Shown piece by piece: positions 1-8,042 of a stretch of DNA of 64,000 bases. Source of the DNA: Saccharomonospora sp. NB11 (lineage in GTDB: Bacteria; Actinomycetota; Actinomycetes; Mycobacteriales; Pseudonocardiaceae); contig NZ_JACBJG010000003.1 in the NCBI RefSeq assembly GCF_015910535.1, positions 394,143-458,142 of the forward strand, given 5' to 3'. The position numbers and the translations under genes were made by a program. The notes below the pieces were generated by a model. The model was not told where the DNA came from. It saw only the letters and a list, made by a program, of their open reading frames with translations, and made no database searches. Numbering within the stretch: the first letter of the stretch is position 1; the number at the start of each line of letters is the position of its first letter.

Positions 1-196
1 GACCGTGTCGGAACGGAAGTCCAGGGGCGGGAGCGAGGCAGAGCTGTCATCGACCGTCACGCGCCCGATGACATCACATGCCGGACGTCGCTCGCCTCGG
101 CCCCCGCCGATGGGTGACACTGCTCGGCACGTGCAACCGTGGAGCGGGGTCCTTCCGTCTCCACCGTCGACAACAAGACCGACCGGAGACGTCTGC

Positions 197-712
197 GTGG
201 CCCACCATGACGACGACGAGTTCGCGGAGTACTTCGCGGCCAAGCGAGATTCGGTACGTCGAACGGCGTACCTGCTGTGCGGGGACTGGCACAAGGCCGA
301 CGACCTCGCCCAGACCGCGTTCGTGTCCTTGCACCGGCGCTGGCGCAAGATCCGCGACCGTGCGGCCGTGGACGCCTACCTGCGCAAGACGTTGGTGCGG
401 GCCGCGATCGACGAGTCGCGGCGGCCGTGGCGGCGGGAGCAGCACACCGACGAGCTGCCCGAGCCTCGGGGAACGTCCGACGCCGACGCGCTGGCCGATC
501 GGGTGAGCGTGCGGGCGGATCTGCTCGCCGGGCTCGCGAAGGTCCCGGCGAAGCAGCGGGCCGTGCTCGTCCTTCGCTACTTCGACGGCCTCGACGTGAG
601 CAGCACGGCGCGGGCGTTGCGGTGCAGCGAGGGCAACGTGAAGAGCCAGACGGCGCGGGGCCTGGCGAAGCTGCGGGCGGCGTTGGGCGAGGAGGTGGAG
701 GCGCATGGGTGA
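197..712 (+). CDS. SigE-family ECF RNA polymerase sigma factor
   Basis: Predicted 171-residue group 4 (ECF) sigma factor that would direct RNA polymerase to an extracytoplasmic-stress regulon. Sigma region 2 is visible as a Leu/Cys-rich helix followed by DDLAQTAFVSLHRRW (about residues 28-50). Region 4 carries the HTH around LPxKQRAVLVLRYFDGL and VKSQTARGLAKLR (about 115-160). The open frame runs up to position 5, but the GTG at 197 is preferred because a GGAG lies about 9 nt upstream and family similarity starts there. The gene overlaps the next one by 8 bp, the usual arrangement of a sigma factor with its membrane-bound partner. The assignment to the SigE-like actinobacterial subfamily is by pattern only; its regulon is unknown. 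Confidence 0.9.
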   Translation: MAHHDDDEFAEYFAAKRDSVRRTAYLLCGDWHKADDLAQTAFVSLHRRWRKIRDRAAVDAYLRKTLVRAAIDESRRPWRREQHTDELPEPRGTSDADALADRVSVRADLLAGLAKVPAKQRAVLVLRYFDGLDVSSTARALRCSEGNVKSQTARGLAKLRAALGEEVEAHG

Positions 713-1451
713 GCTGGACGAGCGACGGCTCGAACGGTTGTTGAACGACGCGGCGGGCGAGGTGCCCGCACCGTCGTTCACGGTGGACGACGTGACCTCC
801 GCGTCACGGCGCATCACGGCACGGCGGCGTTCGCTGGCGACCGTGGCGGCGGCGGTCGTGGTGGGCGTGGGCGCGGTGACCGGTGTCGTGGTGGGTGCCG
901 CGGGCAACGGCCCTGGTGAGGGCCACACGACGGCGCTCGCCCCCGGCGAGTCGCAGCCGTCCGAGGAGGTCGCGAAAAAAAGTTCGGAGACGGGGCAACC
1001 CGAGGGCGACGGTCCGCGTGGACAGGGTGTCGAGAGCTTCCCCGACGGCTCGCCGAAGCAGGGCGGCGGGTCGAACGGGGAGGACGGCCCTCGGGCCGAG
1101 GGCACTCCTGGGTGCCAGGCGATCGATCGGGAGCTCGCCACTGCCCTCGCTGGCGAGCTTCCGATTGATCCCGGGCAGGCGCCCGTCGGCTACGGCCCGT
1201 GCTCCGATCCCGGGTCGCGCTCGGCGGCGTTCCGGGTGCCCGGCGGTGTGGTCGCCGTCGTCCTCCATCCCGACGCTGACGGCGTCGTCGCCGTGCCGCC
1301 GGAGGTGGCCAGCGTCGTGGTCGATCGGAACGTCGGCACGCAGCGCCTCACCGTGGTGGCGACCGCCGAGGGCAGCGCCGACGAGTCGGACGTGCCGTTG
1401 CGGGACGAGCTTCCCGCTCTCGCCGACCGCCTTGCCGCCGCGCTGGGCTGA
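705..1451 (+). CDS. Membrane-anchored probable anti-sigma partner
   Basis: 248-residue single-pass protein translationally coupled to the sigma gene. It has a short cytoplasmic N-terminus (about 1-45, ending in an Arg-rich SRRITARRR stop-transfer), one hydrophobic segment (about 46-68, Ala/Val/Gly-rich), a Pro/Gly/Glu-rich linker and an outer domain of about 110 residues with two cysteines. No zinc-binding anti-sigma HxxxCxxC motif is visible in the cytoplasmic part, so the anti-sigma role rests on position and topology only. A run of seven A residues at 975-981 sits in the linker, unusual for this GC-rich genome. The function of the outer domain is not recognised. Confidence 0.7.
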   Translation: MGELDERRLERLLNDAAGEVPAPSFTVDDVTSASRRITARRRSLATVAAAVVVGVGAVTGVVVGAAGNGPGEGHTTALAPGESQPSEEVAKKSSETGQPEGDGPRGQGVESFPDGSPKQGGGSNGEDGPRAEGTPGCQAIDRELATALAGELPIDPGQAPVGYGPCSDPGSRSAAFRVPGGVVAVVLHPDADGVVAVPPEVASVVVDRNVGTQRLTVVATAEGSADESDVPLRDELPALADRLAAALG

Positions 1452-1511
1452 CCGAACACGTCGTTCGCACGGCGCGTGACCCGCCGGGTCGGGGTGGCAG
1501 ACTATCCGGCC

Positions 1512-2090
1512 ATGACCTCCGCCGCGAGTACGCCGAAGGGCGAGCGCAGACGCGCTGCGCTCGTCGCGGCCGCTGCCGAACTGCTGAACGAAGGCGGTTT
1601 CGACGCCGTCCGCCACCGTGCCGTGGCCGAACGCGCCGGGCTGCCGCTGGCGTCGACGACCTACTACTTCGAGTCGCTCGACGAGCTGGTGTGCGCGGCG
1701 GCGGAGCATCAGGGCCGCACCGAGTTGGAGGCCGGGCGGGCGAGGTTGGCGGAGCTGCCCACGCAGACCCGGCAGGTGGACGACGTGGTCGAGCTGGTGC
1801 TCGACCTGCTGCTCGGGCGGGACCCGCACTACGAGGCCGTGGTGGGCCGCTACGAGCGGCTGGTGGGCACCGGCCGCCGACCGCATCTGCGCCCCTTGAT
1901 GCGGGTGCTGTCCGCCGAGCTGAGGGAACTGCTCATGGAGATCTTCGTGCGGTCGGGGGTGGACATGGACGCCGAGCGTCTCGAACGTCTCATCGCCCTG
2001 GTGGACGGCTCCGTGGTGAACGCGCTCGTCGCGGTGGACCCCGATCCGCGTGGGGTCGCGGCGCGGGTGTTGCGAGAGGAACTGAGCTGA
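1512..2090 (+). CDS. TetR-family transcriptional regulator
   Basis: 192-residue repressor-type protein. The N-terminal HTH (about residues 9-56) shows the TetR pattern RRAALVAAAAELLNEGGF followed by VRHRAVAERAGLPLASTTYYF, where the YYF ends the recognition helix. The C-terminal helical domain (about 60-190) would bind an unknown ligand and dimerise. The ATG at 1512 is chosen over the upstream in-frame GTG because TetR similarity begins just after it. A TATCC-like -10 lies only a few bases upstream, suggesting a leaderless transcript. It lies between the sigma/anti-sigma pair and purB on the same strand, and no target can be inferred from the context. Confidence 0.88.
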   Translation: MTSAASTPKGERRRAALVAAAAELLNEGGFDAVRHRAVAERAGLPLASTTYYFESLDELVCAAAEHQGRTELEAGRARLAELPTQTRQVDDVVELVLDLLLGRDPHYEAVVGRYERLVGTGRRPHLRPLMRVLSAELRELLMEIFVRSGVDMDAERLERLIALVDGSVVNALVAVDPDPRGVAARVLREELS

Positions 2091-2175
2091 CTCGATCCGT
2101 CCACGCACTGGGACGACAGGCGCGGAGCCGACCCTGTGTCCGGTGTGGTCGAGGTGGCGTGGCTAGCCTGACCGT

Positions 2176-3606
2176 GTGACGGACAAGCCCCGAATCCCGA
2201 ATGTGCTCGCCGGCCGGTACGCCTCCGCCGAGTTGGTGCGGCTGTGGTCCCCCGAGCACAAGGTCAGGCTCGAACGCGATCTGTGGCTCGCGGTGCTCAA
2301 GGCGCAGCGGGAGCTGGGCGTGGAGGTCCCGGACGAGGTCGTCGCCGACTACGAGCGGGTGATCGACCAGGTCGACCTCGACTCGATCGCCGCTCGCGAG
2401 CGCGTCACGCGACACGACGTGAAGGCCCGCATCGAGGAGTTCAACGCGCTCGCCGGGCACGAGCACGTCCACAAGGGCATGACGTCGCGGGACCTCACCG
2501 AGAACGTCGAGCAGCTCCAGGTGCGGCGTTCGCTGGAGCACCTGCGGGTGCGGGTGGCCGCCGTGCTGGCTCGCCTCGCCGAGTTGGCCGCGCAGCACAG
2601 CGAGCTCGTCATGGCCGGTCGGTCGCACAACGTCGCCGCGCAGGCGACGACGCTCGGCAAGCGGTTCGCGACGGCCGCCGACGAGTTGCTGGTGGCGTTC
2701 GAGCGGCTCGACGACCTGCTCGCGCGGTACCCGCTGCGGGGCATCAAGGGGCCGGTCGGCACGGCGCAGGACATGCTCGACCTCGTGGGGAGCCCGGAGC
2801 GGCTCGCGGACCTGGAACGCAGCGTGGCCGCGCACCTCGGGTTCGAGCGGGTGTTCACGAGCGTGGGCCAGGTGTACCCGAGGTCGTTGGACTTCGACGT
2901 GCTGTCGACGCTGGTGCAGCTCGCGGCGGCCCCGTCGAGCCTCGCCACGACGATCCGGCTGATGGCGGGCCACGAGCTGGTCACCGAGGGCTTCAAGCCC
3001 GGTCAGGTCGGTTCGTCGGCCATGCCGCACAAGATGAACACCCGGTCCTGCGAGCGGGTGAACGGCCTGGCGGTGGTGCTGCGGGGCTATCTGTCCATGG
3101 TCGGCGAGCTGGCGGGCGACCAGTGGAACGAGGGCGACGTGTCGGACTCGGTGGTGCGCCGGGTGGCGTTGCCGGACGCGTTCTTCGCCCTCGACGGTCT
3201 GCTGGAGACGTTCGCGACCGTGCTCCGCGAGTTCGGGGCGTTCCCCGCGGTGATCGACCGCGAACTCGCGCGGTACCTGCCGTTCCTCGGCACCACGAAG
3301 GTGCTCATGGCCGCGGTGCGCGCCGGGGTGGGGCGGGAGACCGCCCACGAGGTCATCAAGGAGCACGCGGTCGCCGTCGCATTGGCCATGCGCGAGCAGG
3401 GGCAGCAGGAGAACGACCTGGTCGAGCGGCTCGCCGCCGACGAGCGGTTGCCGTTGGGAGCCGAGGAGTTGCAGGCGTTGCTCGCCGATCGACTCGCGTT
3501 CACCGGCACGGCGGGCGCGCAGGTGGAGACGATCGTCGCGCGCGTCGAGGAGATCGTGCGCCGGTTCCCGGACGCGGCGACCTACGAGCCGGCTCCGATC
3601 CTGTAG
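2176..3606 (+). CDS. purB: Adenylosuccinate lyase
   Basis: 476-residue homotetrameric enzyme of the fumarase/aspartase superfamily. It acts twice in purine synthesis, splitting SAICAR to AICAR plus fumarate and adenylosuccinate to AMP plus fumarate. The superfamily signature GSSAMPHKMN lies at about residues 276-286 and holds the mobile-loop catalytic Ser. The TSRDLTEN segment (about 97-104) and GRSHNVAAQATT (about 150) supply the substrate-binding and catalytic His regions. Length is normal for the actinobacterial form. The GTG start at 2176 follows a TAGCCT -10-like hexamer by about 8 nt, so it may be leaderless. It is separated from the purSQL cluster by about 8.3 kb of other genes. Confidence 0.97.
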   Translation: MTDKPRIPNVLAGRYASAELVRLWSPEHKVRLERDLWLAVLKAQRELGVEVPDEVVADYERVIDQVDLDSIAARERVTRHDVKARIEEFNALAGHEHVHKGMTSRDLTENVEQLQVRRSLEHLRVRVAAVLARLAELAAQHSELVMAGRSHNVAAQATTLGKRFATAADELLVAFERLDDLLARYPLRGIKGPVGTAQDMLDLVGSPERLADLERSVAAHLGFERVFTSVGQVYPRSLDFDVLSTLVQLAAAPSSLATTIRLMAGHELVTEGFKPGQVGSSAMPHKMNTRSCERVNGLAVVLRGYLSMVGELAGDQWNEGDVSDSVVRRVALPDAFFALDGLLETFATVLREFGAFPAVIDRELARYLPFLGTTKVLMAAVRAGVGRETAHEVIKEHAVAVALAMREQGQQENDLVERLAADERLPLGAEELQALLADRLAFTGTAGAQVETIVARVEEIVRRFPDAATYEPAPIL

Positions 3607-3618
3607 CGCGAGTGGCCC

Positions 3619-4254
3619 TCAGAGCGTGATCGGCTCGCCGTGCGGGGCGACGCGCACCTCGGTGCCGTCCGGGGCGAGGTTGGTGTACAGGCCGAAGTAG
3701 CCCGCGGTCCTGGCGAGCAGCGCCTCGTGGACGGGGATCGCGAGCCGGGGTGCCACCGCGCGCAGGTAGTCCACGGCCTCGGCGGCCTTCAACCACGGGC
3801 CCACCGTCGGCAGGGCGAGGACGTCGACGGGGTGCGGGGGCACGAAGAACGCGTCGCCGGGGTGGAAGAACGCGCCGTCGTCGACGACGTACCCCACGTT
3901 CGGGACCACGGGGATGTCGCTGTGGATCGTCGCGTGCTGCCCTCCCACGGCCGTCACGCGGGTGCCGCCGAAGTCGAGGGAATCGCCGGGGGAGGCGGTG
4001 ACGACGGGAATTTCCAGGTTGTCGATGGTCTTGGTGGTGCCGGGGTCGACGACGAGGCGTGCGGAGGGGTTGGCCGCGAGCAGGGCGGGCAGCTTCTCCA
4101 CGTCGATGTGGTCGTAGTGCTGATGGGTGATCAACACCGCGTCGAGGTCGCGCAGTGACTCGAAGCCGCTGGAGAGTGCGCCGGGGTCGAACAGCAGGCG
4201 GGCATGGTCGGTCTCCAGCAGCATGCACGAGTGCCCGTAGTGGACGAACTTCAC
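3619..4254 (-). CDS. Metallo-beta-lactamase-fold hydrolase (UlaG/UPF0173-like)
   Basis: 211-residue cytosolic protein of the metal-dependent hydrolase group. The hallmark HxHxDH motif is visible as THQHYDHID at about residues 43-51. Further ligands are likely in the GGQHATIHSD (about 103-112) and HPGDAFF (about 131-137) segments. It begins directly with strand KFVHYGHSCMLLE, typical of the lactonase-like L-ascorbate-6-P/UPF0173 branch. The start is a GTG with an AGGGAG Shine-Dalgarno upstream. It is convergent with purB (12 bp apart) and divergent from the aldehyde dehydrogenase. The substrate cannot be predicted. Confidence 0.88.
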   Translation of the reverse strand: MKFVHYGHSCMLLETDHARLLFDPGALSSGFESLRDLDAVLITHQHYDHIDVEKLPALLAANPSARLVVDPGTTKTIDNLEIPVVTASPGDSLDFGGTRVTAVGGQHATIHSDIPVVPNVGYVVDDGAFFHPGDAFFVPPHPVDVLALPTVGPWLKAAEAVDYLRAVAPRLAIPVHEALLARTAGYFGLYTNLAPDGTEVRVAPHGEPITL

Positions 4255-4310
4255 GGTGACTCCCTTGTTGGCGGGTTGGCAGTAACCGGGGGCTTCCCTA
4301 CGCTGTCAGC

Positions 4311-5780
4311 ATGACGAGCACCGAGCAGGCCGTCGAGACGTTCGACTCGTTCGATCCGGCGACCGACCGGGTCGTGGGCACCTACCCGGTGCACGACGCC
4401 GCCGCTGTGGACGCCGCCGTCGCGAAGGCCCGCGAGGCCGCCCGATGGTGGGCCTCGCTCGGGTTCGCCGGACGCGCCGAACGGCTCCGCCGGTGGAAGG
4501 GCGTGCTCGTTCGCCGCATGTCCGAGCTGTGCGACGTGGTGAGTTCCGAGACGGGCAAGCCGCGTGGTGACGCGCAGTTGGAGATCGTGCTGGCCGTCGA
4601 GCACATCGAGTGGGCGGCGCGCCATGCACGGAAGGTGCTCGGACCTCGGCGTCGATCCTCCGGCCTGCTGCTGGCCAACCAGGCCGCCACCGTCGAGTAC
4701 CAGCCGCTCGGGGTTGTCGGGGTCATCGGGCCCTGGAACTATCCCGTCTTCACCCCCCTCGGGTCGATCGCGTACGCGCTCGCGGCGGGCAACGCCGTGG
4801 TGTTCAAGCCCAGCGAGTACACGCCCGGGGTCGGCGCCTGGCTGGTGGACGCGTTCGCGCAGGCCGTGCCCGAGCAGCCGGTGTTGTCGCTGGTGACCGG
4901 GTTCGGCGCGACGGGAGCGGCGTTGGTGCGCTCCGACGTCGACAAGATCGCGTTCACCGGTTCGGCCGCCACCGGGAAGAAGATCATGGCCACGGCAGCG
5001 GAACGCCTGACCCCGGTGATCATCGAAGCCGGTGGCAAGGACCCGTTGCTGGTCGACTCCGACGCCGATCTCGACGCGGCGGTCGACGCCGCCGTGTGGG
5101 GTGCCTTCTCCAACGCCGGACAGACCTGTGTCGGTGTCGAGCGCGTCTACGTCCACACGGCCGTGTACGACGAGTTCGTCGCGAAGCTCACCGAGCGGGC
5201 CCGGGGTATCCGGCCGGGCGAGCACTACGGGCCGATGACCATGCGGTCGCAGCTCGATGTGGTGCGCCGACACATCACCGACGCCCTGGCGAAGGGCGGC
5301 CGTGCGCTCGTGGGTGGCGCGGACGCCGTCGGCGACCGCTACGTGCAGCCGACGGTGCTGGTCGACGTGCCCGAGGACTCCGAGGCCGTGCGGGAGGAGA
5401 CCTTCGGCCCCACGATCACGGTGACGCAGGTCGCCGACATGGACGAGGCCGTGGAGAAGGCCAACGACTCGTCCTACGGGCTCGGGTCCACGGTGTTCTC
5501 ACGTCGGCGTGGGATGGAGCTGGCGCGCCGACTGCGGACCGGGATGACCGCGATCAACGCGCCGTTGTCGTTCGCGGGTATCGCGACGTTGCCCTTCGGC
5601 GGGGTCGGGGAGTCGGGCTTCGGCCGCATCCACGGTCCCGAGGGGCTGCGGGAGTTCGCGCGGCCGAAGGCCATCGCGCGGCAGCGCTATCGCATGCCGC
5701 TGGTGATGACCACGTTCGCCCGCACGGCCAAGACGGACGAGCTGGTGGGCAAGCTCGTGCGGTTCCTGCACCGGCGCTGA
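4311..5780 (+). CDS. NAD(P)-dependent aldehyde dehydrogenase (succinate-semialdehyde type)
   Basis: 489-residue soluble dehydrogenase oxidising an aldehyde to its acid. The Rossmann/active-site elements are in order: GVIGPWNYPV (about 138-147), the FTGSAATGKK turn (about 217-226), the general-base Glu in EAGGKDP (about 241-247), and the nucleophilic Cys in NAGQTC (about 266-271). The C-terminal ETFGPTITV and PFGGVGESGFGR motifs are intact. The start ATG follows TACGCT by about 6 nt, indicating a probable leaderless transcript. A substrate such as succinate semialdehyde is a family-level guess. It sits beside but outside the IclR-operator-linked sugar-acid genes. Confidence 0.92.
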   Translation: MTSTEQAVETFDSFDPATDRVVGTYPVHDAAAVDAAVAKAREAARWWASLGFAGRAERLRRWKGVLVRRMSELCDVVSSETGKPRGDAQLEIVLAVEHIEWAARHARKVLGPRRRSSGLLLANQAATVEYQPLGVVGVIGPWNYPVFTPLGSIAYALAAGNAVVFKPSEYTPGVGAWLVDAFAQAVPEQPVLSLVTGFGATGAALVRSDVDKIAFTGSAATGKKIMATAAERLTPVIIEAGGKDPLLVDSDADLDAAVDAAVWGAFSNAGQTCVGVERVYVHTAVYDEFVAKLTERARGIRPGEHYGPMTMRSQLDVVRRHITDALAKGGRALVGGADAVGDRYVQPTVLVDVPEDSEAVREETFGPTITVTQVADMDEAVEKANDSSYGLGSTVFSRRRGMELARRLRTGMTAINAPLSFAGIATLPFGGVGESGFGRIHGPEGLREFARPKAIARQRYRMPLVMTTFARTAKTDELVGKLVRFLHRR

Positions 5781-5806
5781 CCACGACGTCCGTGAGACCG
5801 GACAAC

Positions 5807-5822
5807 GTCCGAAGTTTCGGAC
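5807..5822. promoter_or_regulatory. Candidate IclR operator upstream of iclR-type gene
   Basis: GTCCGAAGTTTCGGAC: two perfect 7-bp arms around a central GT. It lies 20 bp upstream of the regulator's ATG and overlaps its likely promoter region (TAGGCT at about 5832). The same sequence recurs at 10190 and 10297 around the divergent sugar-acid promoters, so autoregulation is inferred. Confidence 0.75.
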
Positions 5823-5842
5823 ATTGCTGGTAGGCTGGACGC

Positions 5843-6616
5843 ATGGCTCGTCTCGTGCCCGCCGTGCTCCGCGCGGCCGACATCCTCGAACTGTTCCTCG
5901 GCGACGACGCCACGCTGTCGGCCGCCGAGATCGGCCGACGCCTGGAACTGCCGAGGTCGACGGCGCACGAACTGCTGACCACCCTGGTCGAACGCCATTA
6001 CCTCGTGCGGCGCTCGGGCGAGGAGACGACCTATCAGCTCGGTCCGCGGTTGCTGGAGCTCGGATCGCGTTACCAGCAGCGGCTGGAGTTCGCCGCCGAG
6101 GCCGACGCGGTGGCGCGGCAGGTGGCGGCGGAGTGCCGCGAGACCGTGCACGTCGGAGTGCTCGACGGCATCGAGGTCGTCTACGTGTCCAAGGTGGACT
6201 CCACGCACTCGGTGCGGCTCATCTCCGAGGTGGGACGGCGACTTCCGGCGCACTGCACGGCCGTCGGCAAGGTGCTGTTGGCGGGACTGTCCGACGCGGA
6301 ACTGTCCGAGCGGCTGAAGGGGCGACGACTCGTGGCCCTGACGGAGCACAGCATCACGTCGCGGACCGAACTTCGCGCGCAGCTCGATCAGGTGCGCACG
6401 TCGGGGGTCGCGTTCGAACGCAGTGAGTCCAATGTCGACGCCGGCTGTGTCGCGGCGCCCGTCGTGGACGCCACGGGACAGTGGGTGGCGGGCATGAGCA
6501 TCTCCATCCCCACCTCGCGGCACAGCGACGAGGCGTGGCCGACGTGGGAGAAGCTCGTGCGGGAAGGCGCCGCCGAGTTGTCGCGCCGGTTGGGCGGTCG
6601 TCCGGTGAACTCGTGA
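5843..6616 (+). CDS. IclR-family transcriptional regulator
   Basis: 257-residue regulator. The N-terminal winged HTH (about 1-65) contains LSAAEIGRRLELPRSTAHELLTTL. The C-terminal GAF-like effector domain (about 80-250) has the IclR pattern RETVHVGVLDGIEVVYVSKVDS and LPAHCTAVGKVLLA. It probably represses the neighbouring sugar-acid genes until a pathway metabolite binds, because its promoter and both divergent catabolic promoters carry the same 16-bp palindrome. It is convergent with the dehydrogenase gene, separated by a strong hairpin. The start ATG lies about 6 nt after TAGGCT, consistent with leaderless transcription. Confidence 0.93.
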   Translation: MARLVPAVLRAADILELFLGDDATLSAAEIGRRLELPRSTAHELLTTLVERHYLVRRSGEETTYQLGPRLLELGSRYQQRLEFAAEADAVARQVAAECRETVHVGVLDGIEVVYVSKVDSTHSVRLISEVGRRLPAHCTAVGKVLLAGLSDAELSERLKGRRLVALTEHSITSRTELRAQLDQVRTSGVAFERSESNVDAGCVAAPVVDATGQWVAGMSISIPTSRHSDEAWPTWEKLVREGAAELSRRLGGRPVNS

Positions 6617-6626
6617 GCCCGCGCGA

Positions 6627-6657
6627 CGAAGGGCCGCCGGTTGGCGACGGCCCTTCG
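6627..6657. terminator. Bidirectional hairpin between convergent genes
   Basis: CGAAGGGCCG (6627-6636) and CGGCCCTTCG (6648-6657) form a perfect 10-bp stem with an 11-nt loop. It lies between the ends of the IclR gene and the dehydrogenase gene. There is no long T tract, as is usual in actinomycetes. Confidence 0.75.
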
Positions 6658-6668
6658 CGCGAGGTGGT

Positions 6669-8042
6669 TCAGCGGGGCAGCAGCGTCGAAGGCACGTTCT
6701 GGAACGCAACCGGACGCAGGAAGCGCGCCGAGGCGGTGATTCCCACCGACGTGTGCAGCGGCGACGTCGTGGCGGGGTACGGACCGCCGTGATGCATGGC
6801 CGGGGTGACCGACACGCCCGTGGGCCAGCCGTTCCACAGCACCCGGCCCACGCGGTCGGCCAGCTCGGTGAGCAGCGGGCGGGCGACGTCGTCGGACTCC
6901 TCGCCGTGCACGGTGCCGGTGAGCTGGCCCTCCAGCGACCGGGCGACGGCGAGCAGTTGTTCGTCGTCGTCGTAGGTCACCACGAGCGACGTGGGTCCGA
7001 AGCACTCCGTCGCGAGTGCGTCGGGGTCGGCCAGCAGGTCGGCCGCCGTCGTGGCGAGCAGTGTCGGGGTCGGTCCGTCCTCGCCCAGGGCGCCTTCTAC
7101 CAGCACGCGCACCGACGGGTGGCCGCGCAGGGCTTCCAACCCCGTCGTGTAGTTGTCGGTGATGCGGTCGTTGAGCATCGCGGTGGCGTTCTTGCTGCGG
7201 GCGTGCTCGGCGGCCAGCTCGGGCAGTCGGGAGTCCGACGGCACGAGCAGCAGTCCCGGTTTCGTGCAGAACTGGCCGGTGCCGAGCGTGAACGAGTCGA
7301 CGTAGCCGGTGGCGATCTCCTCGCCCCTGGCCTGTGCTGCCGCCCGGGTGACGAACACCGGGTTCACGCTGCCCAGCTCGCCGTAGAACGGGATGGGCTC
7401 CGGACGCGAGACGGCGAGGTCGAACAGCGCCCGACCGCCCCGCAGCGACCCCGTGAACGCGACAGCCTTGGTGCGCGGGTCGAGAACCGCGTCCCGGCCG
7501 TCGGCCTCGCCGTGGAAGAGCGCGAACGTCCCCTCGGGGGCACCCGCCTCCGCCAACGCCGTCCGCACGATCGCCGCGGTGGCGTCGGACAGCTTCGGGT
7601 GGCCGGGGTGCGCCTTCACCACCACGGGGCAGCCCGCGGCCAGCGCCGAGGCCGTGTCGCCGCCCGCCACGGAGAACGCGAACGGGAAGTTCGACGCCGC
7701 GAACACCACGACCGGGCCGAGCGGCAGCAGCACGCGCCGCAGCGCCGGACGAGGCCCGGTGGGCCAGTCGGGGTCGGGCTCGTCCTCGATCACCTCGAAG
7801 CCGTCCCGCACCTGCCCCGCGAACGACCGGAGCTGGAAGGTGGTGCGCACCAGCTCGCCACGCAGCCGCGCCTCGGGCAGGTGGCTCTCCTGCTGTGCCA
7901 GCGGCACCAGTTCGTCGGCGGCGGCGTCGAGGGCGTCGGCGACGGCTTCCAGCGCCTTCGCGCGCGTCGTGTCGGGAAGCTGCGCCCACGGCCGGGCGGC
8001 CTCGGCCGCCGCGGTGAGCAGAGTGTCGGTCACGTCGGTCAT
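6669..8042 (-). CDS. 2-oxoglutarate-semialdehyde dehydrogenase-type aldehyde dehydrogenase
   Basis: 457-residue ALDH of the NADP-dependent alpha-ketoglutaric-semialdehyde (KGSADH) branch, the last step of non-phosphorylative sugar-acid breakdown to 2-oxoglutarate. Visible are VVFAASNFPFAFS near the N-terminal third, VAFTGSLRGGR, the GELGSVNPVF region in place of the usual ELGG base motif, and the catalytic Cys in LGTGQFCTKPG. The frame stays open 83 codons upstream. The ATG at 8042 is chosen for its GGAAGGAG Shine-Dalgarno and because it overlaps the upstream gene's stop as ATGA. It is last in the three-gene operon behind the operator at 10190. Substrate assignment is by family resemblance and context. 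Confidence 0.88.
   Translation of the reverse strand: MTDVTDTLLTAAAEAARPWAQLPDTTRAKALEAVADALDAAADELVPLAQQESHLPEARLRGELVRTTFQLRSFAGQVRDGFEVIEDEPDPDWPTGPRPALRRVLLPLGPVVVFAASNFPFAFSVAGGDTASALAAGCPVVVKAHPGHPKLSDATAAIVRTALAEAGAPEGTFALFHGEADGRDAVLDPRTKAVAFTGSLRGGRALFDLAVSRPEPIPFYGELGSVNPVFVTRAAAQARGEEIATGYVDSFTLGTGQFCTKPGLLLVPSDSRLPELAAEHARSKNATAMLNDRITDNYTTGLEALRGHPSVRVLVEGALGEDGPTPTLLATTAADLLADPDALATECFGPTSLVVTYDDDEQLLAVARSLEGQLTGTVHGEESDDVARPLLTELADRVGRVLWNGWPTGVSVTPAMHHGGPYPATTSPLHTSVGITASARFLRPVAFQNVPSTLLPR

Noticed and set aside
1..196. Coding extension of the sigma factor to position 5
   Set aside because: Residues before the GTG at 197 are Pro/Arg/Ser-rich without sigma similarity, and a Shine-Dalgarno supports 197. 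Nothing else is seen in this stretch.
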